64,000 bases of DNA from Cohnella mopanensis (GTDB lineage Bacteria; Bacillota; Bacilli; Paenibacillales; Paenibacillaceae): contig NZ_JAKRWM010000004.1 in NCBI RefSeq assembly GCF_022352055.1, forward strand, positions 124,001 to 188,000, written 5' to 3'. The notes below the pieces were generated by a model. That model saw only the letters and a list, made by a program, of their open reading frames with translations, was not told where the DNA came from and searched no databases. Made by a program: the position numbers and the translations under genes. Shown here piece by piece: positions 1-9,358 of the stretch. How positions within the stretch are numbered: position 1 is the stretch's first letter; each line of letters starts with the position of its first letter.

Positions 1-1
1 A

Positions 2-1441
2 TCTATTTGTACTGAAATGGAAACATCATCGGATATTGAGCCGTTACTCGAAAAGTATCAATTAGCTTTAGACGCATTTGATTTAATCGGTGGGGATGAT
101 TTTGAAAGCAACATTAATAAGAAACTCAATCTAGCAAACCTTATGAAGCTAAAAGATCTTAGAGTATCCGACCTGAGTGGTGGGGAATTCAAACTCATTC
201 AAGTGATGAAGGAAATGCTTAATAGCCCAGACTTAATGATTATGGACGAACCCGATGTATTTTTAGACTTTGAAAACCTAAATGCGCTTAGAAATCTTAT
301 TAATACTCACAAAGGAATGCTGCTCGTTGTTACGCACAACCGATATCTATTGAATCATTGTTTCAACAAAATTATTCACCTTGAAAACACGGAGATCCAA
401 GAGTTTGATGGGCGATATATGGAGTATAACTTCTCATTACTACAGACAAAAATTGAGTTACAAGAACTCGCAGTCGCTGAGGAAGAAGAAATGGAGAGAA
501 ACGAGAAAATCATCAATAATCTAAGAGCTATTGCAACTTATAATGCAGAAGCCTCTAGAGGTAGAGCGTTAAAAGCGAGAGTTAGTTTTCAAGAAAGATT
601 GGAAGCACGTAGAATTAAAGCGCCATTTGTTGATATTAAGCAGCCGACTATCAATTTCGGTATAGATAATGAAATTGAAGATACCACTGTTATACATGTC
701 AGTAATTATAGTCTTGCCTTTGATGAGTTGCTTTTAGACAATGTTAACTTTGAGATAAAATCTACGGATAAAGTGGCTATTATCGGTCCAAACGGTACCG
801 GAAAAACGACTTTACTTCGAGAAATCTTTAACAATAATCATGATTCAATTGAAATAAATGCGGATGCTAAAGTGGCTTATTTATCTCAGCTTCAAGATGA
901 AATGCTAAAGGATTCTAATACAATTCTTGAAGAATTCATTGAGGCTGGGTTTAACACTTATGATGAGATCAAATCGTATATTGCAAACTATGGCTTTGAA
1001 GGAGAAATCCTTAATCAAAAGATAGCTTCTCTATCTGGTGGAGAAAGAAATATTCTTCAGTTGGCTAAAGTTTCTGCCAGTAAAGCAAACGTATTGCTTC
1101 TTGATGAACCGACAAGTCATTTAGACACCTATACACAAATCGCGCTGGAAAAAGCCATTGAAGACTATAAAGGTGCGATTCTCATGATATCTCATGATTT
1201 CTATTCTGTTGTAAATGGTATGGACTATGTATTAATCATTGACGATAAGACAATTAGAAAAATGAGTATCCGAAAGTTTAGACAGATGATTTATGCTAGT
1301 CATTTTGATAAAGACTATTTAGAAGCGGAACAAAGTAAAAAATCAGTTGAAATGAAAATAGAATTGGCTTTAAAGAATACTGATTTTGAACTTGCAAAAG
1401 GATTGGTTGATGAGCTAGAAGAGCTGATTAAGTTGCTTTAA
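2..1441 (+). CDS. ABC-F family ATP-binding protein, 5' truncated by window edge
   Basis: The reading frame is open from the first bases, so the true start and the first Walker A lie upstream of the window. What remains is the end of nucleotide-binding domain 1 (signature LSGGE near residue 54 counted from the ATG at 17, Walker B LMIMDEPDVFLD), a charged linker (about 125-215) and a complete domain 2 with Walker A GPNGTGKTT, signature LSGGE and Walker B LLLDEPTSHLD. Two domains without membrane segments and with a long linker is the ABC-F layout; these proteins act on the ribosome as translation factors or antibiotic-protection proteins. Domain 1 has PDVFLD where most ABC-F proteins have PTNHLD. 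The gene is more AT-rich than most of the window, which may mean transfer. Drug resistance cannot be assigned from this fragment. Confidence 0.9.
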   Translation, partial: SICTEMETSSDIEPLLEKYQLALDAFDLIGGDDFESNINKKLNLANLMKLKDLRVSDLSGGEFKLIQVMKEMLNSPDLMIMDEPDVFLDFENLNALRNLINTHKGMLLVVTHNRYLLNHCFNKIIHLENTEIQEFDGRYMEYNFSLLQTKIELQELAVAEEEEMERNEKIINNLRAIATYNAEASRGRALKARVSFQERLEARRIKAPFVDIKQPTINFGIDNEIEDTTVIHVSNYSLAFDELLLDNVNFEIKSTDKVAIIGPNGTGKTTLLREIFNNNHDSIEINADAKVAYLSQLQDEMLKDSNTILEEFIEAGFNTYDEIKSYIANYGFEGEILNQKIASLSGGERNILQLAKVSASKANVLLLDEPTSHLDTYTQIALEKAIEDYKGAILMISHDFYSVVNGMDYVLIIDDKTIRKMSIRKFRQMIYASHFDKDYLEAEQSKKSVEMKIELALKNTDFELAKGLVDELEELIKLL

Positions 1442-1480
1442 ATGACAACCCTCTGATGATGTTGGTGGATAAGTATCAAC

Positions 1481-1518
1481 AAAAAAGACACTGATGAATA
1501 GAATCTCAGTGTCTTTTT
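1481..1518 (+). terminator. Intrinsic terminator after ABC-F gene
   Basis: AAAAAAGACACTGA pairs with TCAGTGTC followed by five T, with an 11-nt loop. The A-run on the 5' side means it could also work on the other strand. Confidence 0.85.
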
Positions 1519-1684
1519 ACTGCATTGATTTCTTGATAGCTCTTGCTGTGAGTTATAAGCAAAGAGGAGAGTATGTTGGCGGTAGCTCCGTTCATTTTGT
1601 GTCACATGACATTATGACACTGGCGGATTTGACATCAAGATCCGTAGAATACATCTACTACTTGGAAAGGATGTGGGCTCTTTG

Positions 1685-2272
1685 ATGGCCAGAACCGTCG
1701 TCAGCTTTGTTCAAAACGGCTATTTCCTGCTGCTTACTTTCGTCACCGGATTGTTTTACTTCAGCTTTTATCTGGTCGCTCTTACATTGGGCTTGAGCCT
1801 TTCGTTTACCGTCGCGGGGGTTCCTCTCCTGACTCAGGTTTTGCGGACGACGACCGCCTTCCTGCAATTTGAACGAGTACAGACCAAGATCTATACGGAC
1901 ATTACCACCGAGCCGTGCGTTAAATCCGTCAACTCCGATGTGTCCAACTGGGTTCAAGCGAAAAAGGAGCTGATGAACCTACGCAACTGGATCGCAATTG
2001 GCTGGCTGTTGTTGAAATTTCCGGTAGGGATTTTAAGTCTGATCGGTGTGACCTTGCTCTACGCGGCGCCGCTTGTATTGATTGCGGTCCCGTTCCTCTA
2101 TCCGTTTATCAACCTTTCCTTTATGGGGGCGTCAGTAGATACGGTTGCCAAAGCCGTGATGGTGTCGGCCACAGGGGTCTTATTGATGATGGTGAGCTAC
2201 AGGCTTGCGGGCCGCTTGGCGCGTTTGATAGGCGGCTACACGCGTCTGATGATCAAGCATGTGAACCGGTAG
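1685..2272 (+). CDS. Membrane protein with putative sensor domain
   Basis: About 195 residues with four hydrophobic segments (residues about 5-50 as two, 100-140 and 155-180) separated by a loop of about 50 residues. The pattern of an N-terminal helical pair, a loop and a C-terminal helical pair resembles the Sensor domain that often sits at the N-terminus of histidine kinases in Actinobacteria and Firmicutes. Here it is a separate gene directly before a histidine kinase that has its own membrane segments, so it may be an accessory sensor of that system (inference). GGAAAGG lies upstream; the ATG at 1685 is chosen over a GTG at 1673 that would sit too close to it. Function otherwise unknown. 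Confidence 0.75.
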   Translation: MARTVVSFVQNGYFLLLTFVTGLFYFSFYLVALTLGLSLSFTVAGVPLLTQVLRTTTAFLQFERVQTKIYTDITTEPCVKSVNSDVSNWVQAKKELMNLRNWIAIGWLLLKFPVGILSLIGVTLLYAAPLVLIAVPFLYPFINLSFMGASVDTVAKAVMVSATGVLLMMVSYRLAGRLARLIGGYTRLMIKHVNR

Positions 2273-2379
2273 ACGCCATGCCCGGCATCGCCTCGTAGTT
2301 GTCGGATGGTATAGTTTACTCTATAGCCGTTTACTCAATACTAGTTACGTAATGTCATACTGAAGGTTTTTAGGGGTTG

Positions 2380-4185
2380 ATGGTTTTGTTCGATATGGTC
2401 AAGCAATGGTTCTGGTACGACTGGCTCATGTTCATAATTCGCCTGGTATGCAGCATTTCTCTTGTGTTTACGACCATAGAGCTGCAAGAACATTTCACGC
2501 TGCCGATTGTGGTCCTTATGCTGTGGCAGCTGATTGCTTTTTCCGTTCCATGGCTTTGCTTGCAGCTCAATTATAAATACTACCTGCTTACCGAAATCGT
2601 GATCTCGGGCGGGTTGTGCTTGTATCTGGCTTCATTTTTTCCGCAAGCCTACTTCTCATTCCTGCTGTATGCCTTTTTAATTGCTGCCCACAGCGCGCAA
2701 AGGGCCTATCTCTGGTCAGGGCCTGTATCCATATTGCTCCTGCCCGCCATAATCAAGCTGCTTGCAGAGCAGAGTGAATACTGGGTCATGGCCGTTCACA
2801 TCGGGTTGGCGTATGTCTTCGGATTCTCCTTCCATTTACTCGTGCTTAATCATCGTCAAGGCGAAATTATCAGCGACCAAAATGCCGTGCTGGAGCAGTA
2901 CCTGTCCCAAATCGAGCGCATCACGCTTGCCGAAGAGCGGAACCGGCTGTCCAAAGAGCTTCATGATACCGTCGGTCATGCCTACACTTCGCTCATTATG
3001 GGATTGGAAACGTTGCGTCCTGAGCTGGCAACGGATACAGGAACAGAAAGGCTCGATTCCCTATTGAACTTGACCCGCCAAAACATGGAGCAGGTCAGAG
3101 GTTACGTGCATCAAATCGAATCGCCGCATGAGGTGCTCCCGCTGCTTCAGTCTTTGAGGAAGCTGGCGGAGGAGTTTCAGGAGCATGCCAAGGTGACGGT
3201 TCGTTTCCATGCCTACGGGGAGGAATACCCTGTAATGAAGCAAGCGAAGACAGCACTCTATCGCTGCCTGCAAGAGTCGTTGACGAATGCCGTGCGTCAT
3301 GGACACTCGACAGAGATTAAGGTTTCCGTGCAATTCGAGCCCCAGCAGACGAGACTGGAAATTCAAGATAACGGCCGCGGGATGGAGCATGGGAGGGAGG
3401 GCTTCGGCTTGAGCGCCATGAAGGAGCGGGCGATGAATTTGCAAGGCCATGTGGCCGTCTATACGGAGCCGGGAGAAGGCACTCTCGTTACCTGTACGCT
3501 GCCCAGACAAACGGAGCTTAAGGATGAAGTTATTCGCCTGTTGGTCGTCGATGACCAGCCCTTTATCCGTGAAAGCCTGCGGGCTCTGCTGGAGGAGCAA
3601 CAGGATTTGCAGGTTGTCGGGACGGCAGAGGATGGCGAGCAAGCGATCGAGCTGTGCAGGCAGGTTCAGCCGCAACTGGTGCTTATGGATTTGGAAATGC
3701 CGAATGTGGATGGAATCTCCGCATCCCGTACGATAAAAGAAACGTGGCCCCACATCCGCATTCTGATTCTCACCACGTTCGAGGATACCAGACAGGCTCT
3801 GGAAGCGATGCGAAGCGGGGTGGACGGATACTTGTTGAAGTCCATGCAGCCGTTAGAGCTGGCCGAAACGATACGCACCGTCTACCGCGGGGGCACGCTG
3901 ATCGATCAGGGCATGTCGCACAAATTGTTTGCCCAACTGGAAGCGGACGATAGCGGGGATGATCCTTCGCCAATCAAAGAGTCATCGGCCTATGAGTTAA
4001 CGCCGCGGGAGCTTGAAATTTTACAGTTCGTGTCCAAAGGACTGCGATATAAAAGCATTGCTTCCAAATTGTATTTATCCGATGGTACGGTTCGAAACTA
4101 TGCGTCATCGGCTTATTTGAAGCTGGGGGTCCGCAACCGGGAGGAAGCGGTGGAAAAAGCCAGGGAGGCTGGGCTTCTGGAATAA
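2380..4185 (+). CDS. Sensor histidine kinase fused to NarL/FixJ response regulator
   Basis: One uninterrupted frame of about 600 residues. The N-terminus has about five membrane segments (to about residue 165). A HisKA_3 dimerisation/phosphoacceptor region follows (ERNRLSKELHDTVGHA, His near 196), then a HATPase domain (N box QESLTNAVRHG, G box DNGRGM). After a short joint comes a complete receiver (LLVVDDQPFIRES, phospho-Asp in LVLMDLEMP, Lys in GYLLKS) and a LuxR-type helix-turn-helix (LTPRELEILQFVSKG). Kinases of this DesK/LiaS type are normally separate from their regulator; here both signalling partners and the DNA-binding output are one membrane-tethered protein. Phosphotransfer can be intramolecular. 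The start is uncertain: TTG 2386 has the better-spaced AGGGG, ATG 2380 is the first ATG. Confidence 0.9.
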   Translation: MVLFDMVKQWFWYDWLMFIIRLVCSISLVFTTIELQEHFTLPIVVLMLWQLIAFSVPWLCLQLNYKYYLLTEIVISGGLCLYLASFFPQAYFSFLLYAFLIAAHSAQRAYLWSGPVSILLLPAIIKLLAEQSEYWVMAVHIGLAYVFGFSFHLLVLNHRQGEIISDQNAVLEQYLSQIERITLAEERNRLSKELHDTVGHAYTSLIMGLETLRPELATDTGTERLDSLLNLTRQNMEQVRGYVHQIESPHEVLPLLQSLRKLAEEFQEHAKVTVRFHAYGEEYPVMKQAKTALYRCLQESLTNAVRHGHSTEIKVSVQFEPQQTRLEIQDNGRGMEHGREGFGLSAMKERAMNLQGHVAVYTEPGEGTLVTCTLPRQTELKDEVIRLLVVDDQPFIRESLRALLEEQQDLQVVGTAEDGEQAIELCRQVQPQLVLMDLEMPNVDGISASRTIKETWPHIRILILTTFEDTRQALEAMRSGVDGYLLKSMQPLELAETIRTVYRGGTLIDQGMSHKLFAQLEADDSGDDPSPIKESSAYELTPRELEILQFVSKGLRYKSIASKLYLSDGTVRNYASSAYLKLGVRNREEAVEKAREAGLLE

Positions 4186-4283
4186 CCCCCAAGTTATTTA
4201 TTATGGTGGCGGATGCCGACTTACGGAGTGATTCTACTTCGTATGATCGAACACCCGCCATTTAGATTTTTAAAGGCCGATTT

Positions 4284-6305
4284 TTACTTTTTCAGAATTG
4301 GCAATGTGTAGTAATCAAATGCCAGATCCAATAAGGCACTCGCTTCCTGCCGCTTCAGCAACTGCTTGGAACGGAAGTTGATGGAGCCGTCCGAATTGAT
4401 CTTGGTATCCGGGTCCATGATGCCTTGGGATACAAGGGTTGTGATGGCTTCGACTGCCCAGGCATCCGTTTCGCCACGCAATGTAACCTTGGCTCCAGGC
4501 TCAGCTTGTCTCAGGTTTTGGATCATAACTGCCGCCATCTGTCTGGTGACAGGAGAATCAGGCTGATAATCAGGCAATCCGGACATCATCTGCTTCTTGT
4601 TTGGTTCAACCGTATAAGGCATGGTATCCCAGCCATGGGCGCGCAGCAGCAACTCCGAGAACTCACCCTGAGTTATCGTTCCATCCGGATCGAAGAGGGT
4701 GGTTGTCTTTCCGTCCATGACCTTCAAAGCATGAAGATTATGAATATAAGACGAATACTTGCTGTCCGCAGGTACATCAGTGAATGGCGCATTCATATCT
4801 ACTTTTTGTGCATAACCCACATAGTGCGGAAGCTGCATGTAATAGAAATAGGTGATTTGGCCTGCCCCATTTTTTTGAAAGGCCACTTTATTGCCGGATT
4901 CATCCTCAAAGAGTAAAGGGTGGATCATTTTCAGCGTACTCTTGCCCAGATCTCCTGTCTCCATAACCAATTTTCCGTCTGAATAGGAAACCTGAGTCCT
5001 TATGGATCCAAGACGCGTGTTTTGGTACAATCCCGCGTAGTCCTTAGCCTGCTGCTCATTGATTGGCGAGTAGGATGTCTGTGGAGCCTCTTCTTTTCTC
5101 GGATAATAATGATTCATAAATGCCTCATACACGTCGAGACTCATCATGGAGTCGTTATTGTAGGACATGTAGAACGCTGTATTTTCCTCCGGCAGAATAA
5201 CAATCAAGGATGAATGACCGGTCACATTTCCCCCTTTGATAACCACATGATGACCATTCATCTTCTCTTTGAAGTAGCCTTCGAATCCGATGGTTGTGAC
5301 AGGGAATTCTTTGTCAGGGAACACCTGGTAGGTGTGCATATGCTCGATGCCCGTGGGACTTAAGATTTCTTTGCCTTCATACGTTCCTTTGTTCAGATGC
5401 ATCATAAGGTACTTCACCATGTCATCTGCGTTTGATACCATGCCGCCGCTTGGTCGATCGGTTGGTTTGAATCCCTCCAGGGGGATCAGCTCGCCTTTTG
5501 GCCCATAATGGGCAGCCATTCTGCTGAGCAATTCGGGGGTAAACCGCACATTCGTCGAGTTCATGCCTAACGGCTTGAAAATATTTTCCTCCATATATTG
5601 GGCGAATGACATGCCTGATACTTCCCCTACTGCGTACCCCGCCAGTGTGAACCCAAAATTATCGTAGGTGTACGCTTCCCCCGGAGTCCTGACAACAGTC
5701 GGCATATTCGCTTCCAGAGACTCCTTCATCGGGAAGAATTGATTCACATATTCCGGTTCCGATCCCGAGAGGATATCCGGTTTGTCAAAGCCGCTGGTAT
5801 ACGTAAGCAGATCGTACATCGTCAGTTTTTTCCCTGTTTTATTCGGTACCTTCATCCCTCCCAGGTATTCCTGGATATCGTGATGCAAATCAATCTTTCC
5901 CTTATCGACCAGCTGCATAGCTGCCAATGCCGTGAACTGCTTCGTCACAGAACCAATCTGGAATACGGTGCTGCTGTCTACCGGAGTTTTATTTTCCCTG
6001 TCGGCATAACCGTAACCTTTGCTTAGCAGCACTTTCCCATTCGATACGACCGCAAAATTAGAACCAACCGTATTATACTTCTTCATCGCGTCCGCAAAAA
6101 TGCCATCTGCAAAGGCCTCCAGTTCCTTGGCATCCCGCGGCCCCTCCGGGCTGACCTCCTCAGATGCAACTGGCGCGGAAGCCTGCGGAGTATTAGGTGC
6201 GTTCCCTGGTCGCATATAAGCGGTAACGGCGGTAATGGCCGTAGCAGTTAATAGCGCGACAGTTAATAGCAGAACTGCGAGTTTCGAGCGAGTCCATTTC
6301 TTCAT
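4284..6305 (-). CDS. Serine hydrolase (beta-lactamase/class C family) with SLH domains
   Basis: 673 residues from the ATG at 6305, chosen because AAGGAG lies 9 nt upstream; an ATG seven codons earlier lacks a site. It has a signal peptide (MKKWTRSKLAVLLLTVALL). The catalytic domain (about 60-400) carries SVTK (Ser119/Lys122), a YDN tyrosine motif and a KGG-type third motif, as in class C beta-lactamase-fold esterases and DD-peptidases. A beta-rich region (about 410-480) follows, then S-layer homology repeats (FTDVPADSKYSSYI, VTRQMAAVMIQNL), which in this group bind pyruvylated secondary wall polymer. The enzyme is therefore likely displayed on the cell surface. The substrate (peptidoglycan peptide, D-amino-acid ester or other ester) cannot be read from the sequence. 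Confidence 0.9.
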   Translation of the reverse strand: MKKWTRSKLAVLLLTVALLTATAITAVTAYMRPGNAPNTPQASAPVASEEVSPEGPRDAKELEAFADGIFADAMKKYNTVGSNFAVVSNGKVLLSKGYGYADRENKTPVDSSTVFQIGSVTKQFTALAAMQLVDKGKIDLHHDIQEYLGGMKVPNKTGKKLTMYDLLTYTSGFDKPDILSGSEPEYVNQFFPMKESLEANMPTVVRTPGEAYTYDNFGFTLAGYAVGEVSGMSFAQYMEENIFKPLGMNSTNVRFTPELLSRMAAHYGPKGELIPLEGFKPTDRPSGGMVSNADDMVKYLMMHLNKGTYEGKEILSPTGIEHMHTYQVFPDKEFPVTTIGFEGYFKEKMNGHHVVIKGGNVTGHSSLIVILPEENTAFYMSYNNDSMMSLDVYEAFMNHYYPRKEEAPQTSYSPINEQQAKDYAGLYQNTRLGSIRTQVSYSDGKLVMETGDLGKSTLKMIHPLLFEDESGNKVAFQKNGAGQITYFYYMQLPHYVGYAQKVDMNAPFTDVPADSKYSSYIHNLHALKVMDGKTTTLFDPDGTITQGEFSELLLRAHGWDTMPYTVEPNKKQMMSGLPDYQPDSPVTRQMAAVMIQNLRQAEPGAKVTLRGETDAWAVEAITTLVSQGIMDPDTKINSDGSINFRSKQLLKRQEASALLDLAFDYYTLPILKK

Positions 6306-6518
6306 AAATGATGTCTCCTTGACCATTAGATTTGCCGCTTAACAATCGGCTGAGCCCAGTATGGCAAAGGAGTTGTCACACCAACAAGTTGCATTTCGTC
6401 ATCCATGACATCGAGCCATTTTGAAAGCGTCATGTGACAATTCGGTACTAGGTTTATTGACAAGGGAGGAATTAATATACGTGAAAGGGCGATTGCCCAA
6501 AACCATTAGAACTGGAGT

Positions 6519-7058
6519 GTGGACATCATCGCTTTCATACAAGATATCGTTATCCAATACGGTTATATTGCCATCTTCCTATGCCTTACACTTGGCATTA
6601 TTGGTTTGCCTGTGCCTGATGAGATTCTCATGATGATTGTTGGCTATCTTTCTTCAATTGGACTGCTTTACTTCCCGGTATCCCTTGTGATAAGCGTCCT
6701 CGGGGCTATGAGTGGCATGCTGTGCAGTTACGCCCTTGGGCGGAAGTTCGGCAAGCCGTTGCTGTGGAAGTATGGAAAATGGGTCAGGCTCACGCCCAAA
6801 AGGATAGAGAAAACAGAGAGCTGGTTCGAGCGTTACGGCCCCTGGGCAATATGCATCGGCTACTATATTCCAGGGCTCCGCCATCTGACTTGTTACCTGG
6901 CAGGGATGAGTGGCATGAACCCACGGAAATATATACTCTACTCGGGCTTGGGAGCTCTGTGCTGGTGTGCGATTTTTATTTCAATTGGGTATTTTTTAGG
7001 GGGACATATTGATTTTTCGGATTATCATGGTTCTATTTTGGGGTTGTTTTCCTCTTGA
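6519..7058 (+). CDS. DedA family membrane protein
   Basis: 179 residues with four to five membrane segments and the DedA/SNARE-associated signature: GLPVPDE near residue 30, GRKFG near 75, and FERYGPWAICIGYYIPGLRH near 105-125, the region holding the conserved acidic and basic residues. DedA proteins are inner-membrane transporters; several are undecaprenyl-phosphate or phospholipid flippases, others affect pH and cation tolerance. Which applies here is not visible. An in-frame TAG lies four codons before the GTG at 6519, so no longer start is possible, and the ribosome site is weak. Confidence 0.88.
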   Translation: MDIIAFIQDIVIQYGYIAIFLCLTLGIIGLPVPDEILMMIVGYLSSIGLLYFPVSLVISVLGAMSGMLCSYALGRKFGKPLLWKYGKWVRLTPKRIEKTESWFERYGPWAICIGYYIPGLRHLTCYLAGMSGMNPRKYILYSGLGALCWCAIFISIGYFLGGHIDFSDYHGSILGLFSS

Positions 7059-7209
7059 GATAGAGGGCTTTCAAAAGAGCTAAATACTTGGCAGCAGAAA
7101 ATGTAGAAGATGTAGCCCCCACCGCCCCTGTTGCGCCGACCACGGTAGCCGAGTTAGTCCGCGTGTGCGACGGCGCTAATTTCAATCAATTGCAAACGCC
7201 CGAATTTAA

Positions 7210-8475
7210 TCATTTAAGGCGAAGGGTCAATGCCCAGAATAGAAGAGCCAAAGCACTGACAATTGCACCCAACAAGCACACTCCATTCCAGCCTGAGTAA
7301 GCATAGATACTGGTAGATACGATTGACCCGGTGGCGCTGCCAATGGAGTAGAAAATCATATAACCAGCAGTAAGCCTACTGCGTGCCTCAGGGCGCAAAG
7401 TAAGGATCATGCTCTGATTGGTGACATGTACGGCTTGTACTGCCAGGTCAAGAAGGACAATACCGACGATTAAGGCGAGAAGCGAATGTTGAGTATAACT
7501 TATTGGCAACCATGATATAAGCAACAGAATCAATGCCACGCCTGTGGTCCTTTGCCCTAAACCTCGATCGGCAAGACGACCTGCTCGCGCCGCGGCTAAC
7601 GCCCCAGCAACTCCAGCGAGACCAAACGCTCCAATCGCAGTATGTGAAAGAGAAAGCGGCGGAGCACTGAGAGGCAGCACTAGAGGAGTCCATAATATAC
7701 TGAAAGCGGTGAAAATCATCAGGCATAGTGTAGCACGGATTCGCAAGATTCGTTCTTGTGCGAACAGCGTGAGCAGCGAACGAAGTAGCTGTAAGTAGGA
7801 TAATGATTCTCTTTTGTGCTCATAATGCGGCAGTATCCTAAACAATACACATGCCACGATTAGCGTTATTACCGCAGAGACAAGGTAGACAGAACGCCAA
7901 CCGGCTAAATCCATTAATATGCCAGCGAAAGTTCGCGCCAGTAGAATACCAATTACGATTCCACTTGTCACAACACCCACGGTACGCCCGCGTTCGGCTG
8001 GGGCAGCCAAAGTTGCCGCGAACGCAACGAGCGTCTGTGTCACTACGGCAAGTAATCCAACCGAGGCTATGCCTATGAATAACACCATGCTGGTGGGAGC
8101 GGTACCAACCGCAAACAGAGCCAAGACGGATACTAGCATCTGTCCAGCGATCAGCCAACGTCGATTTAATAAATCACCGAGGGGCACAAGCAATAGCAGT
8201 CCCAGTGCGTAACAGACTTGAGTGATTGTAATGACGATGCCGACGGATGAATGAGTAATACCGAACTCGTTTGAAATAGCGTCCAGCAAGGGTTGCGCGT
8301 AATATATGTTAGCGACTGCCAGTCCGCAGGCGATTGCAAATAGGAGTGCAACATTGCGAGTCATTAAAGATGCGGGCACTGATTCTGATGCTATAAGCGC
8401 CTCTTGAACTGGTTCAGCGTGGTTGCCTGTATAATCCACAGGAATGACTTTCGGTTCTTTTACAAAGTTCCCCAA
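7210..8475 (-). CDS. MFS efflux transporter, 12 TM
   Basis: 421 residues with twelve predicted membrane segments and a Major Facilitator loop-2 signature (GDLLNRRWLI). It resembles drug:H+ or sugar efflux permeases of the YgaY/AraJ kind. It starts at TTG 8475, eight bases after AAGGAGG. It is divergent from a TetR gene, and a palindrome that also occurs before tetR lies just upstream of its ribosome site, so it is very probably the TetR target. The exported substrate is unknown. Confidence 0.88.
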   Translation of the reverse strand: MGNFVKEPKVIPVDYTGNHAEPVQEALIASESVPASLMTRNVALLFAIACGLAVANIYYAQPLLDAISNEFGITHSSVGIVITITQVCYALGLLLLVPLGDLLNRRWLIAGQMLVSVLALFAVGTAPTSMVLFIGIASVGLLAVVTQTLVAFAATLAAPAERGRTVGVVTSGIVIGILLARTFAGILMDLAGWRSVYLVSAVITLIVACVLFRILPHYEHKRESLSYLQLLRSLLTLFAQERILRIRATLCLMIFTAFSILWTPLVLPLSAPPLSLSHTAIGAFGLAGVAGALAAARAGRLADRGLGQRTTGVALILLLISWLPISYTQHSLLALIVGIVLLDLAVQAVHVTNQSMILTLRPEARSRLTAGYMIFYSIGSATGSIVSTSIYAYSGWNGVCLLGAIVSALALLFWALTLRLK

Positions 8476-8497
8476 AGATAACGCCTCCTTAAATTAA

Positions 8498-8511
8498 ATA
8501 CCGATTGGTAT
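8498..8511. promoter_or_regulatory. Putative TetR operator, MFS side
   Basis: ATACCGATTGGTAT: 5-bp arms ATACC/GGTAT around a 4-bp centre, 23 bp before the MFS start codon. A near-copy lies before tetR at 8642. Confidence 0.65.
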
Positions 8512-8641
8512 CAAATATTGCCTGATAAATATAACTCTCGAAAAAGATGACTGTCAAGAAATAGCTGTAAAGGGCAGACTGAAAAGAGCTGAAAAGCTCA
8601 ATCTAATTGACAAGGCAATCTTCACAACATACAATTATAAT

Positions 8642-8655
8642 ATACCGATCGATAT
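8642..8655. promoter_or_regulatory. Putative TetR operator, tetR side
   Basis: ATACCGATCGATAT, one mismatch from a perfect palindrome and sharing ATACCGAT with the site at 8498. It ends 17 bp before the tetR start, fitting autorepression. Confidence 0.6.
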
Positions 8656-8672
8656 GGAAAGAGGGGGTTGCT

Positions 8673-9254
8673 ATGGCTCGACCACGCGAATTTGATGAGG
8701 AAAAGGCATTGGATGCAGCTATGCAACTATTTTGGGAAAAAGGGTTTGAAGCTACCTCTTTAAGCGACTTGACATCAAGAATGGGTATTCAGCGTCCAAG
8801 CATATACTCCACCTTTGGAGACAAAAAAGGATTATTCGAAGCTGCGTTGCGAAAATATACGAGTTCCCATGCCGCCTATATTCGCGCCAATCTTCAAAAC
8901 AATTCTTCCGTTAAAGAGGCATTCCGTGCCTTTTTTGAAAATATGGTGGCGAGAGAATATGGAAAAAGTCCGAACTGGGGGTGTTTTTGCATCAATTCGC
9001 TGGTGGAACTTGCTCCTCATGATGAGAAATTTGAAATCCTAACAAGAGAACATCAGATGTATCTCTCAGTAATATTCCAAGAAACGATTGATCGAGGTTT
9101 GCGCTCAGGTGAGCTTGATACAGGTATTAACGCGAAGGGTTTAGCACAGACACTAGTCGTATCGTTAATAGGACTTACTGTGATCATGAAATCTCGTCCT
9201 GAACGATCATTTGTTGATAATTTTGTAAAAGAAATTCTTACATTGCTTAAGTAG
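8673..9254 (+). CDS. TetR/AcrR family transcriptional regulator
   Basis: 193 residues from the ATG at 8673 (GAGGGGG upstream). The N-terminal helix-turn-helix is typical: FDEEKALDAAMQLFWEKGF, then TSLSDLTSRMGIQRPSIYSTFGDK. The C-terminal ligand domain resembles the NemR/YdeS group and contains CFCINS near residue 110, with two cysteines that could sense electrophiles (inference). It is divergent from the MFS gene and shares its operator sequence. Confidence 0.9.
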   Translation: MARPREFDEEKALDAAMQLFWEKGFEATSLSDLTSRMGIQRPSIYSTFGDKKGLFEAALRKYTSSHAAYIRANLQNNSSVKEAFRAFFENMVAREYGKSPNWGCFCINSLVELAPHDEKFEILTREHQMYLSVIFQETIDRGLRSGELDTGINAKGLAQTLVVSLIGLTVIMKSRPERSFVDNFVKEILTLLK

Positions 9255-9283
9255 TATTGAGATGACCGAGGTCAGTGCGTTAT

Positions 9284-9310
9284 AGACGGTAGTGAATACC
9301 GTCTGTTTTT
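9284..9310 (+). terminator. Intrinsic terminator after tetR
   Basis: AGACGGTA/TACCGTCT stem, 5-nt loop, then GTTTTTATTT. Confidence 0.85.
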
Positions 9311-9358
9311 ATTTGAAAAACTTGTGGGCTATTTTAGGGTCGGAAGGACGGTCTTTGT

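Noticed and set aside
4181-4198. AATAAC/GTTATT hairpin at the stop of the kinase-regulator gene
   Set aside because: Six AT-rich pairs without a T-run; too weak to call a terminator.
7088-7300. 70-codon open frame between dedA and the MFS gene
   Set aside because: TTG start without a good ribosome site, and it runs antisense into the 3' end of the MFS gene.
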